Positions 10,107 to 17,522 of a stretch of DNA of 64,000 bases are shown here, in pieces; position 1 is the first letter of the stretch; each line of letters opens with the position of its first letter. The translations under genes and the position numbers were made by a program. Where the stretch lies: positions 2,679,001 through 2,743,000 of the forward strand of contig NZ_CP076620.1 of the NCBI RefSeq assembly GCF_020911725.1, in the 5' to 3' direction. The notes beneath the pieces are model-generated. The model was not told the origin of the DNA. It made no database searches and saw only the letters and a program-made list of their open reading frames with translations. Source of the DNA: Clostridium cadaveris. Lineage in GTDB: Bacteria; Bacillota; Clostridia; Clostridiales; Clostridiaceae.

Positions 10107-11165
10107 TTACACCTCTAACATATGAATATGGTTATGAAAATCCAAATTATCATGATTATGTGTATGATTTTCTGATTCATCTTCATGAGTATGAATGTGG
10201 CAGTGTCTATGAACATGTTCATGAATGTGTATAAAATTACCATGACTATGCTCATGAGTATGAATATGCTCATGTTCATGATTATGCTGTAAACCAATGC
10301 TGTCTTTAACCATAATAACTGTACTAACAATCATAATTACTAACGCTATATAAAACTGTATTGTAGGTCTTTCTCCAAGCAATATCATACTAAAAACAAC
10401 TCCTAAGAAAGGAGCAACTGAATAATAGGCACTTGTCTTTGCAGCTCCTAACTCCTTTTGAGCCATAATATAAAAATTAATACTAAGTCCATATGCAACA
10501 AATCCTAATATAAAAACTGATATTATCCAATTAAATTCAGGAATATTTTCTCTAAGTATCAATGCTACGATAAAACTTCCTAATCCAGAAAAACAACCTT
10601 TTATAATTACAATTTCTTCTGAACTCTTATTGCTAATCATTTTCGTACAATTATTCTCAAGTCCCCAACATATACAAGCTCCAAGAATGAATAAAGAACC
10701 TTCATTAAATATAAATGCTCCATTTCCATCAAAACTAAGTATTGTACTTGCTATTGTCACAAGTCCGATAGCAACCCACAATTTTTTAGAAACTACTTCT
10801 TTGAAAATAACCAAAGCAATCAATGAAGTTACTACTATTTCAAAGTTATTTAGTAATGATACATTTGCAGATGTTGTTTTACCAATACCAAACATTAAAA
10901 GTATTGGCGCAATGATATCTAATATCACCATTGCAACTGTATATGGTAATTCCTTTCTAGTTAACAACTCTTTCTTCTTTTCTTTTATCATTAAATTATT
11001 TATAAAACCATATATCATCATTCCGATACCTGCGCCCAAATAAAGAAATGCTGCTATCATTGTAGCATCTACATGTCTTAATAATAACTTTGATAAAGGT
11101 ATATTTATGGCATATAATAATGCCGCTAGTATTGCGAATGCTGTTGCAACATTCTTTTTCTTCAT
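10107..11165 (-). CDS. EamA/DMT family transporter with histidine-rich C-terminal tail
   Basis: The first 295 residues are a ten-helix drug/metabolite transporter made of two EamA repeats (start AILAALLYAINIPLSKLLL; second repeat from about residue 155, FILGACICWGLENNCTK). The last 59 residues are a hydrophilic tail with 22 histidines, mostly in alternating His-x pairs, plus Glu, Asp and one Cys. Such tails bind Zn, Ni or Co in metal transporters and chaperones, which suggests metal transport or metal gating, though EamA proteins more often move amino acids or drugs. The start at 11165 has a GGAGTG site. Confidence 0.88.
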   Translation of the reverse strand: MKKKNVATAFAILAALLYAINIPLSKLLLRHVDATMIAAFLYLGAGIGMMIYGFINNLMIKEKKKELLTRKELPYTVAMVILDIIAPILLMFGIGKTTSANVSLLNNFEIVVTSLIALVIFKEVVSKKLWVAIGLVTIASTILSFDGNGAFIFNEGSLFILGACICWGLENNCTKMISNKSSEEIVIIKGCFSGLGSFIVALILRENIPEFNWIISVFILGFVAYGLSINFYIMAQKELGAAKTSAYYSVAPFLGVVFSMILLGERPTIQFYIALVIMIVSTVIMVKDSIGLQHNHEHEHIHTHEHSHGNFIHIHEHVHRHCHIHTHEDESENHTHNHDNLDFHNHIHMLEV

Positions 11166-11276
11166 ATACTCACTCCATTTCTAACTCATCAAAATATTCT
11201 AATCTATCTTACTTATTAAGTTAATTATAGTATCTTTTTCAATATCACACTATTCAATTTTAAAAAAATATTTTTA

Positions 11277-11690
11277 TTAATCATCTTTTGTGTCATTTTC
11301 TATGACTTCACTTAACTTGAACTCAAAGGGATTTTTCCTCACGCAATCATCTTGTATGGCTATATAGAATGACGCTTTTAACAAGCGTCTATAGTTGTTA
11401 ATGGTATTACAGGAAAAACCTTTCTCTTTCATGCGTAACGCCCATTCCTTAGCCTCATAGGGTTTGATATTGTCAATGCTCCTATCACCTAACTTGTTCT
11501 CTTTTAATAACAGCATGAGTTGTTTCCTTTGGCGTTGGGTCTGTGGGTGCCAACCTCCAAGCATACACATATTCTGTGCTTCCAAATGCATCCATATATT
11601 TGTATAAGTATTTTCTGTCTGTTCGTTGGCTCTCTCCAGTATGCAGGATAAGTCCTCTTGTAAGAAGATACAGCAAACAAAAATCCCGAT
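11277..11690 (-). pseudogene. Tn916-type tyrosine recombinase (integrase) relic
   Basis: Two frames carry pieces of one integrase. One reads LHTGESQRTDRKYLYKYMDA and YVYAWRLAPTDPTPK (about 11530-11665), matching the N-terminal arm-binding domain of Tn916-family integrases. The other reads DRSIDNIKPYEAKEWALRM and LKASFYIAIQDDCVRKNPFE (11277-11480), the core-binding domain. About fifty residues between them are missing, and the frame stops before the catalytic domain, so no Arg-His-Arg-Tyr site remains. It sits just upstream of, and divergent from, the ars-type operon, suggesting that operon arrived on a conjugative transposon. Confidence 0.85.
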
Positions 11691-11781
11691 CAAGATTGCA
11701 AGCACCACCAATGGTGGCAAAACTCTCGGCAGGGCTTTTTCTTTTCTGTAATGGGTAATCAAGAGAAAGAAATAGAAATAT

Positions 11782-11797
11782 ATCAAAATATTTTGAT
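11782..11797. promoter_or_regulatory. ArsR operator 1 (16-bp palindrome)
   Basis: ATCAAAATATTTTGAT is a perfect palindrome lying just upstream of the -35 box at 11806. An identical copy lies at 11841-11856. ArsR-family repressors bind AT-rich inverted repeats of this kind. Confidence 0.8.
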
Positions 11798-11805
11798 ATG
11801 ATATA

Positions 11806-11834
11806 TTGACAAATTCATTTGTTAGATTTATGAT
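11806..11834 (+). promoter_or_regulatory. Sigma-A promoter of the arsR operon
   Basis: TTGACA (11806-11811) and TATGAT (11829-11834) are separated by exactly 17 bases. The start point would fall at about 11841, inside the second palindrome, so bound repressor would block initiation. Confidence 0.85.
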
Positions 11835-11840
11835 ATATAT

Positions 11841-11856
11841 ATCAAAATATTTTGAT
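11841..11856. promoter_or_regulatory. ArsR operator 2 (16-bp palindrome)
   Basis: This is an exact second copy of ATCAAAATATTTTGAT, placed just after the -10 box and before the GAGGAG ribosome site of arsR. Confidence 0.8.
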
Positions 11857-11872
11857 GTGAGGAGCGATGATA

Positions 11873-12178
11873 ATGACTGATTTTTCAAAAGACTCTAAAA
11901 TTTTTAAGGCTCTTTGTGATACAAAAAGGCTAACTATTTTAGATTACTTGAAAAGTGGCGAAAAATGTGCGTGTGTTCTAATTGAAAATATGAACATAGG
12001 ACAATCGGCTTTATCTTATCACATGAAGATACTTTGCGACTCTGGTATTGTTACCGCAAGACAAGACGGTAAATGGACGCATTACAGTCTTAGCAAAAGC
12101 GGAAGTGAATATGCGTCAAAAAGATTGTTAGAATTAACAACACCAAATATCGAAAATCAATCAAGTTGTTGCAAATAA
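11873..12178 (+). CDS. arsR: ArsR/SmtB family metalloregulatory repressor
   Basis: The 101-residue protein is a small winged helix-turn-helix repressor (FKALCDTKRLTILDYLKSGE, then GQSALSYHMKILCDSGIV and a DGKWTHYSL wing). Its ECxC-like motif in the third helix (EKCACVL) resembles the As(III)/Sb(III) site of ArsR, and the C-terminus ends SSCCK, giving additional thiols. Two ATGs are possible; the one at 11873 has the right spacing from GAGGAG. It heads an operon with the permease and thioredoxin genes and probably represses it through the flanking palindromes. Confidence 0.92.
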   Translation: MTDFSKDSKIFKALCDTKRLTILDYLKSGEKCACVLIENMNIGQSALSYHMKILCDSGIVTARQDGKWTHYSLSKSGSEYASKRLLELTTPNIENQSSCCK

Positions 12179-12212
12179 AGGTCATCGAAAGGTGGCTTTT
12201 ATAAAACTTTTT

Positions 12213-12234
12213 CATATCAAAAAAAGTTGATATG
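12213..12234. promoter_or_regulatory. Third ArsR-type palindrome between arsR and the permease gene
   Basis: CATATCAA and TTGATATG flank a six-base spacer, resembling the outer arms of the two upstream operators. It lies 27 bases before the permease start and could give separate control or act as an RNA hairpin. Confidence 0.5.
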
Positions 12235-12260
12235 TTGTATAAAGGAGGGGTTTTTGGGAA

Positions 12261-13268
12261 ATGTTCAATTCAATATGGTTATTTTTTCAAGACCAAATAT
12301 TAGGCATGAAATGGTTGAATAGTTTAATTGGTAATGGACTATCACTACTAGGGTTTGACATTAACGGTCGTTTAGGTGGAAGTGTTCAATTCTTTCTATA
12401 CGATGTAATCAAAATCACAATTTTATTGTGTTTACTGATTTTCTTTATTTCGTATATTCAAAGTTATTTCCCACCAGAACGAAGTAAGAAAATTTTAGGA
12501 CGTTTTCATGGTATCGGAGCAAATATCATATCTGCATTGTTGGGAACAGTTACGCCATTTTGCTCATGTTCTTCTATCCCTTTATTTATAGGGTTTACAA
12601 GTGCAGGATTACCACTTGGAGTAACTTTTTCTTTTTTGATTTCTTCCCCTATGGTTGATTTAGGAAGTCTTGTATTGCTAATGAGTATTTTCGGTGCTAA
12701 AGTTGCTTTTGCTTATGTAATTGTAGGTCTGATAATCGCTGTTATTGGTGGTACTTTAATTGAAAAACTACACATGGAAAAATATGTGGAAGATTTCGTC
12801 AAAAATGCAAGTAACGTTGATATTAGTTCTCCTACCTTAACTAAAAAGGATAGGCTTCAATATGCGAAAGAGCAGGTTATGGGAACATTCAAAAAAGTAT
12901 TTCCATACATTATGATCGGTGTAGGTATCGGAGCAATTATCCATAACTGGATACCTGAAACATGGATTGAAAGTATTTTAGGAAGCAGCAATCCGTTCGG
13001 TGTTATTTTAGCCACACTTGTCGGAGTTCCTATGTACGCTGATATTTTCGGAACAATTCCAGTTGCAGAGGCTTTGCTTGCAAAGGGGGCACAATTAGGT
13101 ACAATCTTATCATTTATGATGGCAGTAACAACATTGAGTTTACCGTCTTTAATCATGCTAAAAAAGGCCGTAAAGACAAAACTATTAACTTTATTTATTG
13201 CTATTTGTACATTTGGCATTATCCTTGTAGGTTATCTCTTTAATATTTTTAGTACACTATTTATTTAA
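12261..13268 (+). CDS. ArsP-type permease (PF03773-like)
   Basis: The 335-residue protein has eight or more membrane segments and the family signature TVTPFCSCSSIPLFIGFTSA near residues 95-114, with the cysteines that bind trivalent arsenicals in ArsP. A second conserved part (PYIMIGVGIGAIIHNWIPE, then GVPMYADIFGTIPVAEAL) is also typical. ArsP exports methylarsenite and aromatic arsenicals; related permeases are linked to Cu or Zn, so the exact substrate is open. It follows arsR by 82 bases with a GGAGGGG site and is followed by a thiol protein gene 16 bases on. Confidence 0.88.
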   Translation: MFNSIWLFFQDQILGMKWLNSLIGNGLSLLGFDINGRLGGSVQFFLYDVIKITILLCLLIFFISYIQSYFPPERSKKILGRFHGIGANIISALLGTVTPFCSCSSIPLFIGFTSAGLPLGVTFSFLISSPMVDLGSLVLLMSIFGAKVAFAYVIVGLIIAVIGGTLIEKLHMEKYVEDFVKNASNVDISSPTLTKKDRLQYAKEQVMGTFKKVFPYIMIGVGIGAIIHNWIPETWIESILGSSNPFGVILATLVGVPMYADIFGTIPVAEALLAKGAQLGTILSFMMAVTTLSLPSLIMLKKAVKTKLLTLFIAICTFGIILVGYLFNIFSTLFI

Positions 13269-13284
13269 AAGGAGCGAATAAGAA

Positions 13285-13620
13285 ATGAAATTATTTGGAA
13301 AGAAAAAAGAAACAAAATCATGTTGCTGTAGTGGAAATTGCACATCTGAAACTATGCAAAATGCAGAAAGTAAGAAACAAGAGCAAGGCATTAAAATACT
13401 TGGTTCGGGTTGTGCAAAATGTATGGAATTAGAAAAATCAACTAGAACAGCATTATCTGAACTTCAGTTAAACTATGAGATTGAACACATTAAAGACTTT
13501 GCAGAAATTGCCAGCTATGGAGTAATGTCTACACCAGCATTAGTTGTTGACGGCGAAGTTATATCGTATGGAAAAGTATTGACAGTAGAAGAAGTTAAAG
13601 CACTATTGACTAAAAAATAA
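13285..13620 (+). CDS. Thioredoxin-like small redox protein with Cys-rich leader
   Basis: The 111-residue protein joins a Cys-rich N-terminus (KSCCCSGNC at about residues 11-19) to a glutaredoxin-like domain of the MTH895/TM0996 type with a CAKC active site (LGSGCAKCMELE) and the cis-Pro segment MSTPALVVDGEV. Such proteins accompany ArsP-like permeases and probably reduce or pass on thiol-bound metalloid. The leader could scavenge metal. It is the last gene of the arsR operon, with a GGAGCG site and a terminator at 13740-13776. Confidence 0.88.
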   Translation: MKLFGKKKETKSCCCSGNCTSETMQNAESKKQEQGIKILGSGCAKCMELEKSTRTALSELQLNYEIEHIKDFAEIASYGVMSTPALVVDGEVISYGKVLTVEEVKALLTKK

Positions 13621-14019
13621 AAATATCATAAAGACCATGAAAATAGGTGTAAATATTCTTGTTATAAACCGTTTTAAGCATACCATTACACAGAAAAATA
13701 TGGCTTTTATCAACATCTGAATATAAGAAAATTTTAAAGGCTCGTGCATACTATATGTTTTGTGCGGGCTTTTTTCTTGCTCTCTTTTTTACATTACCTA
13801 AAGGTATATGCGGTATTTCCGTTTATATATTTCAGTATTTGCGGAAAGGGGAGGATTAACCCAATGAGAAAAAAGTATTTTTCTATACTTCAAAATGCTT
13901 GATAGTGTAGTGTTTGTGCATATAATCGTAAATTAGATATAAAACTTGTTAATAAATACTCATATATTTGTAAATAAATCATATTTATTAATATACTAAA
14001 TTTGTAGGTGGGTGTAAGA
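13621..14019 (+). other. Intergenic stretch, mobile-element debris
   Basis: Apart from the terminator at 13740-13776, the only coding sign is a strong AAAGGGGAGG site near 13846 followed by ATG at 13864 and just 12 codons (MRKKYFSILQNA) before a stop. This looks like the truncated start of a lost gene. Nothing else was recognised. Confidence 0.4.
13740..13776 (+). terminator. Rho-independent terminator of the ars operon
   Basis: GCTCGTGCA pairs with TGTGCGGGC, counting G-U pairs, and is followed directly by six T. Confidence 0.8.
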
Positions 14020-14253
14020 ATGATATCGTTAGACAATTTATCATCAGAAGACTTAGTTATATTAACAAATATGTTAGCACTTTCTTTTTCAAAGGATAGA
14101 ACTCCTGATGAAATAAATGTACTAGGTAATTTCATTGTTGGTGTAGGTTGTATAATGCTTACAATTGCATCTCAAGAACAATATCTTTCATCTAAAAAAC
14201 AAAGTTCTACTTCTTCAAATGAAGATTCTGATGATGACCCTATTATAGAGTAA
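14020..14253 (+). CDS. Small protein, 77 aa, unknown (DUF6774-like pattern)
   Basis: The ATG at 14020 follows a G-rich TAGGTGGG site. The protein begins MISLDNLSSEDLVILTNMLA, has one moderately hydrophobic helix (GNFIVGVGCIMLTIASQEQ) and an acidic tail of Ser, Asp and Glu. The spacing of a short SEDELxxL-type helix and a second LGxxxxxIxTQE helix reminds me of the DUF6774 family of clostridia, but this is from memory and uncertain. No neighbour explains its job. Confidence 0.6.
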   Translation: MISLDNLSSEDLVILTNMLALSFSKDRTPDEINVLGNFIVGVGCIMLTIASQEQYLSSKKQSSTSSNEDSDDDPIIE

Positions 14254-14337
14254 TAATTTTACTAATCATTTATATAACCTTCTAACTTTCATTCTTACTA
14301 CATTTTAATTCTCAATATATTATGATTGCAACATAAA

Positions 14338-14374
14338 AAATACTGTGTATTCATTTGTGAATAATACAGTATTT
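14338..14374. terminator. Bidirectional terminator hairpin
   Basis: AAATACTGTGTATTC pairs with GAATAATACAGTATTT, with U-runs on both strands. A homologous hairpin lies at 15026-15060 on the other side of the group II intron relic. Confidence 0.8.
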
Positions 14375-14410
14375 TTAGTTTTCTTCTCTCTATTTATTCA
14401 ATAAGCTAGT

Positions 14411-15022
14411 CAACAGTCGAGTAGACTTACACCTCACAATGTAAGCCACTCACAGAATCCGTACGTGCGACTTTCCCGCATACGACTCCTCATAATAACA
14501 TTCACAATTAAAACAGCTTAAAATATATCTTTGGCTTTGCTAAAGGATAATATTTTAGCATTTCTATATCCATCCCAGCTGTAACTTTTCTTGTCGCTTC
14601 GCCTATTCAATGTCTTACATAGAAATTGCTGTACCCTATGCAAAAAGTTTGCTATCATCTTGCCATTAAAAGATATACCATAGTACCTATAATGCCCAAC
14701 CAACTTAAGATTTAATGCCTTTATCATTTCTCTAACTAGCATAGTTCTATTATCATACAGCCACTTTTTAGTATCTTTCGGCTTTTGTCTAAATTTCTTT
14801 CTGCTTGTTTGTAACATTACACATGGATACCCTCTGCGACTTTTCCCACAGTAAAATGTAAATCCTAAGAAATCGAATGTCTCTGGTTTTCCTTCTCACC
14901 TTGCTTTCCTATTGCTTTCTGCAAACTTACCAAATTTCAACAATCTACTTTTATTATCTTCAAGTTCTAGGTTGAATTTCGCCATTCTTTCCTTAAGTTG
15001 TTCATAATATCTTTCTGCTTCC
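14411..15022 (-). mobile_element. Group II intron, 3'-terminal remnant
   Basis: On the minus strand bases 14488-14455 form a 34-base domain V of classic form (GAGTCGTATGCGG, a GAAA tetraloop, then CGCACGTACGG), followed by a domain VI hairpin (14449-14420, GAGTGGCTTAC pairing with GTAAGTCTACTC). Upstream are the last third of a reverse transcriptase/maturase ORF and then sequence unrelated to an intron. Domains I to IV and the 5' part of the ORF are missing, so it cannot splice. Confidence 0.88.
14518..15022 (-). pseudogene. Group II intron reverse transcriptase/maturase, truncated and broken
   Basis: The minus strand reads RYYEQLKERMAKFNLELE and LLKFGKFAESNRKAR, then an in-frame TGA, then EGKPETFDFLGFTFYCGKSR, GYPCV, and an open frame from 14817 through LNLKLVGHYRYYGISFN to a stop at 14518. 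These are the thumb and maturase segments of intron-encoded reverse transcriptases. The polymerase core with the YADD motif is absent and a nonsense codon interrupts what is left. Confidence 0.88.
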
Positions 15023-15025
15023 CAT

Positions 15026-15060
15026 AAATACCGCATATTCTTTTGAATAGTACGGTATTT
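15026..15060 (+). terminator. Terminator hairpin, homologous to that at 14338-14374
   Basis: AAATACCGCATATTC pairs with GAATAGTACGGTATTT, followed by T on the plus strand. The stem differs from its partner hairpin by a T-A to C-G exchange that keeps the pair, so the two share ancestry. Confidence 0.7.
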
Positions 15061-15121
15061 TTTATATCATTATTTTTTAGTTTAAGTTATGCTCATTTTC
15101 ATTTATCTAACTGTTATGCTA

Positions 15122-15616
15122 TTAGTTAAATGAAGAAGGACTCTGATATTTATTAGAGCTTATACTCCATCCATTTTTATATTTTATAGTCATATATAAT
15201 GTTTCATTTCCGTTTGAAACTTGAGCATAGCAAATATTATCATCAAACTTATCTGTTATATTAATTTTTTGATTAAAATAATAAATCCAAACAGAGCCAT
15301 CCTATTCATATCTTACTTCTGGGTCATCAAGGTGATCCATTAGTTCATCTTCTGTTATAGGTCTTTCGCTTCCATTAAGATTTGAAGCAACTCCACCGCC
15401 ACTTTCTTGAATGACATTTCCTTTGTTGTCGTAGTATTCCATATCATAGCTTCCGTCAGAATTAAAATCAATGGATACTTCAGTTTTGTCTCCATGTATC
15501 CAAAGCTGAACTATACGTTGAATTCCGCCTAAATCAGCAGCATATGCAACAGTTGATCCTCCCACTAAAAGTACACAGGTAGCAACAGCTGCAACCATTT
15601 GATTTATTTTTGCTTT
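15122..15616 (-). pseudogene. Anti-sigma-type membrane protein, N-terminally deleted with in-frame stop
   Basis: From about 15600 the frame reads KINQMVAAVATCVLLVGG (a membrane helix), then an outer region (IVQLWIHGDKTEVSIDFNSD, later ITEDELMDHLDDPEVRYE). A TAG follows at 15302, after which the same frame continues as a plausible protein end (DGSVWIYYFNQKINITDKF to YQSPSSFN) and stops at 15122. The N-terminal part is fused to the sigma gene remnant upstream by a deletion. The layout matches membrane partners of ECF sigma factors known in Lachnospiraceae and relatives. Confidence 0.75.
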
Positions 15617-15959
15617 CTACTTATTTTTTTCATCTTTCCTATTAGGTAGTTTCATAACTTCCTCAAATAATTCCAATGATTCAGATGATTCGAAAGTTAA
15701 TGTTTCTATATAGTCTTCCAAATGTAATGTATTCCTTCTAAAAAAAGTGTTGTTTTTATTCTTTGCTTTATTAATTGCTACTCTGATAAGCCATGCACGT
15801 ATATGTTGCTCTGTTTCAAAATCATTTTTTTGATAAATACTGAATAAATGTATCCTGAACAACATCTTCTGCATCTTGAGCGTTTTTGCATAAATTAAAA
15901 GCTATTACATAAATATTGTTCTTGTACTTTTCAATCAATATCTCTACCGATAACCTCAT
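15617..15959 (-). pseudogene. ECF sigma factor with frameshift and lost region 4
   Basis: Starting at 15959 behind AAGGAG, the gene reads MRLSVEILIEKYKNNIYVIA and DAEDVVQDTFIQYLSK, clearly sigma region 2. At a run of seven A (T at 15825-15831) the frame is lost; removing one A gives SKNDFETEQHIRAWLIRVAI and on to MKLPNR. At the point where region 4 should begin, the sequence jumps to DEKNK-stop and then the anti-sigma helix in the same frame, so a deletion removed region 4 and the anti-sigma start. The protein cannot work as a sigma factor. Confidence 0.85.
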
Positions 15960-16060
15960 GAGTCTACTCCTTAATCTATTTGAAAGCCTTTCACTGATAA
16001 TACAACTGAGAATAATAAAAGGTTACAATATGTACCCCAAAATTTTCTATGGTATTTTAA

Positions 16061-16094
16061 AAAGCACTGATTCTCTATATGAGTTCAGTGCTTT
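16061..16094 (-). terminator. Rho-independent terminator after the GNAT gene
   Basis: AAAGCACTGA pairs with TCAGTGCTTT across a 14-base loop; the A-run before it gives U on the minus strand. Confidence 0.7.
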
Positions 16095-16187
16095 AATTCC
16101 GATAGAATTGTATATTATATAAATAATCCATACCTAAAATTCAGATTTATTTAATTTATCTCGCTTATTATGATTATTTTGCTGGAG

Positions 16188-16646
16188 TTAGAGGAACTTG
16201 TTCATTGATGTATAATTTGATACTCGAAATCCAAGATTTTCATATAATGGTTTCCCTTTTTCAGTTGACATTAAATCAACTGCAGCAACGCCTAATAGCT
16301 TTGCTTCAGATAAAAGTTCATTCATAACTTTCGTTGCAATGCCTTTTCTTCTATATTGAGGGTATGTAAAGACATTGTACACTGTACCAACAAGATATGA
16401 TGAAAACGCTATTAGCGGAGGTCTTTCCACGATTGACATAAATGCAGTTGCTAATACTTCATTTTCATTCTCGGCAATGATAGCAATAAATCCCTTGTTA
16501 AGATGTTGAGTGAAATATTCTTCTAACTTCCTTCTAATATCTTGCACTTCTTCCGAAGAAGACACACCTTTTTCTGCAAACAGGTATTCCATACGAATCT
16601 TTATGAGGAAGTCAATGTCCTCTTTAACCGTTTTTCTTACTTTCAT
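16188..16646 (-). CDS. GNAT family N-acetyltransferase
   Basis: The 152-residue protein has the GNAT fold: an N-terminal MKVRKTVKEDIDFLIKIR, strand 4 with VYNVFTYPQYRRKGIATKVM, where YRRKGIA is the acetyl-CoA pyrophosphate loop, and a final PLYENLGFRV. The frame is open from a GTG at 16658, but the ATG at 16646 is correctly spaced from AAGGTGG and is preferred. The substrate is unknown. It is apparently intact among decayed neighbours. Confidence 0.9.
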   Translation of the reverse strand: MKVRKTVKEDIDFLIKIRMEYLFAEKGVSSSEEVQDIRRKLEEYFTQHLNKGFIAIIAENENEVLATAFMSIVERPPLIAFSSYLVGTVYNVFTYPQYRRKGIATKVMNELLSEAKLLGVAAVDLMSTEKGKPLYENLGFRVSNYTSMNKFL

Positions 16647-16717
16647 GTTTTGCACCACCTTATATGTTTATAATTTTCAGTTAGCACTTTAATAAATATA
16701 TGAAGTTACTCTATCCA

Positions 16718-16816
16718 CTATTTTACAAACACATAATAAATAGACGTAACAATTACTCCTGCAATAAAGAAGAACCCAAATACATAAGGCAACCACCTTT
16801 TTAAATCCTTACTCAT
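16718..16816 (-). CDS. Single-span membrane peptide, 32 aa
   Basis: A very strong GGGGGGAG site precedes ATG at 16816, and the frame gives MSKDLKRWLPYVFGFFF followed by IAGVIVTSIYYVFVK and a stop. It has a charged start, one membrane helix and a short end. The ribosome site argues that it is translated. It is too short to classify; small membrane modulators and toxin-like peptides look like this. Confidence 0.55.
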   Translation of the reverse strand: MSKDLKRWLPYVFGFFFIAGVIVTSIYYVFVK

Positions 16817-16928
16817 AACACACTCCCCCCTTTATTAATCTTAGTAATCTTTACTTAGTGTTATAATACAATTATGAATTAATTATAACATATTTTGTAA
16901 ACACCATATTATTCAGTTATCAAAGAGG

Positions 16929-17290
16929 TTATTTATTTATAATTTCATCTTTTGGCAAACCATGTTTTTTGTACCCTGTTGATATAGCAAAATCAAAATA
17001 TTTAATTATATTCTCTTTAATAATCTTATCAGAATTTAGTGAACCATGATGTGGTAACTTAATTATATGATTATTACCAAAAACAAACTTTTTATTTTTA
17101 TGGTGCATACTTTCAATAGTAGTGTTGTCAACATCACCAGTTAATCACACACTTAATGAATTTGAGTTAATACTTTGTCATCATTTATAGCTTTTAAATT
17201 AAAGCCATATTATTATTTGAATATGGTAGATATGTGATACCTGTAAGCAATAATTTACCAGATATTCCTTGCTTGAAATTTCTATTGAGT
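16929..17290 (-). pseudogene. MBL-fold (ComEC C-terminal-like) hydrolase relic
   Basis: The minus strand carries SNSLSV, a TGA, then LTGDVDNTTIESM, KLPHHGS and FDFAISTGYKKHGLP, matching the metallo-beta-lactamase-like domain found in ComEC and its free-standing relatives (SLSV-LTGD, HHGS, HGLP motifs). The TGA stands where a codon such as TGT is expected, and a further frameshift lies just upstream at about 17180. Only the last third of the domain survives. Confidence 0.7.
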
Positions 17291-17374
17291 AGATTAGGTA
17301 CCACTAATTCCTGTTAGCATTTGTTTAAGCGAAAGCGGCTGCACATATTCTTATTCTTGTTAACTATTTTTTAT

Positions 17375-17408
17375 AAAAAAAAGACCCCTATACTATTTCC
17401 TAGTATAG
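17375..17408 (-). terminator. Rho-independent terminator downstream of the LRR protein gene
   Basis: CTATACTA pairs with TAGTATAG over a 5-base loop, followed by a long U-run on the minus strand. A second, weaker hairpin (AGATAGAC/GTCTATCT, 17450-17478) lies between it and the gene. Confidence 0.75.
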
Positions 17409-17522
17409 AGATCTGACTTTGTCATCTTAACTTAATGACATTGCTATATAGATAGACTCTCTTTTATTAGTGTCTATCTTATAGATTCCACTTTAAATTG
17501 ATGCACATTCTCTTTTTTTCAT

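Noticed and set aside
11277-11888. A single 203-codon frame covering the integrase region
   Set aside because: Only its last third matches an integrase; the first part is in the wrong frame relative to the integrase N-terminus and overlaps the arsR promoter, so it is not one real gene.
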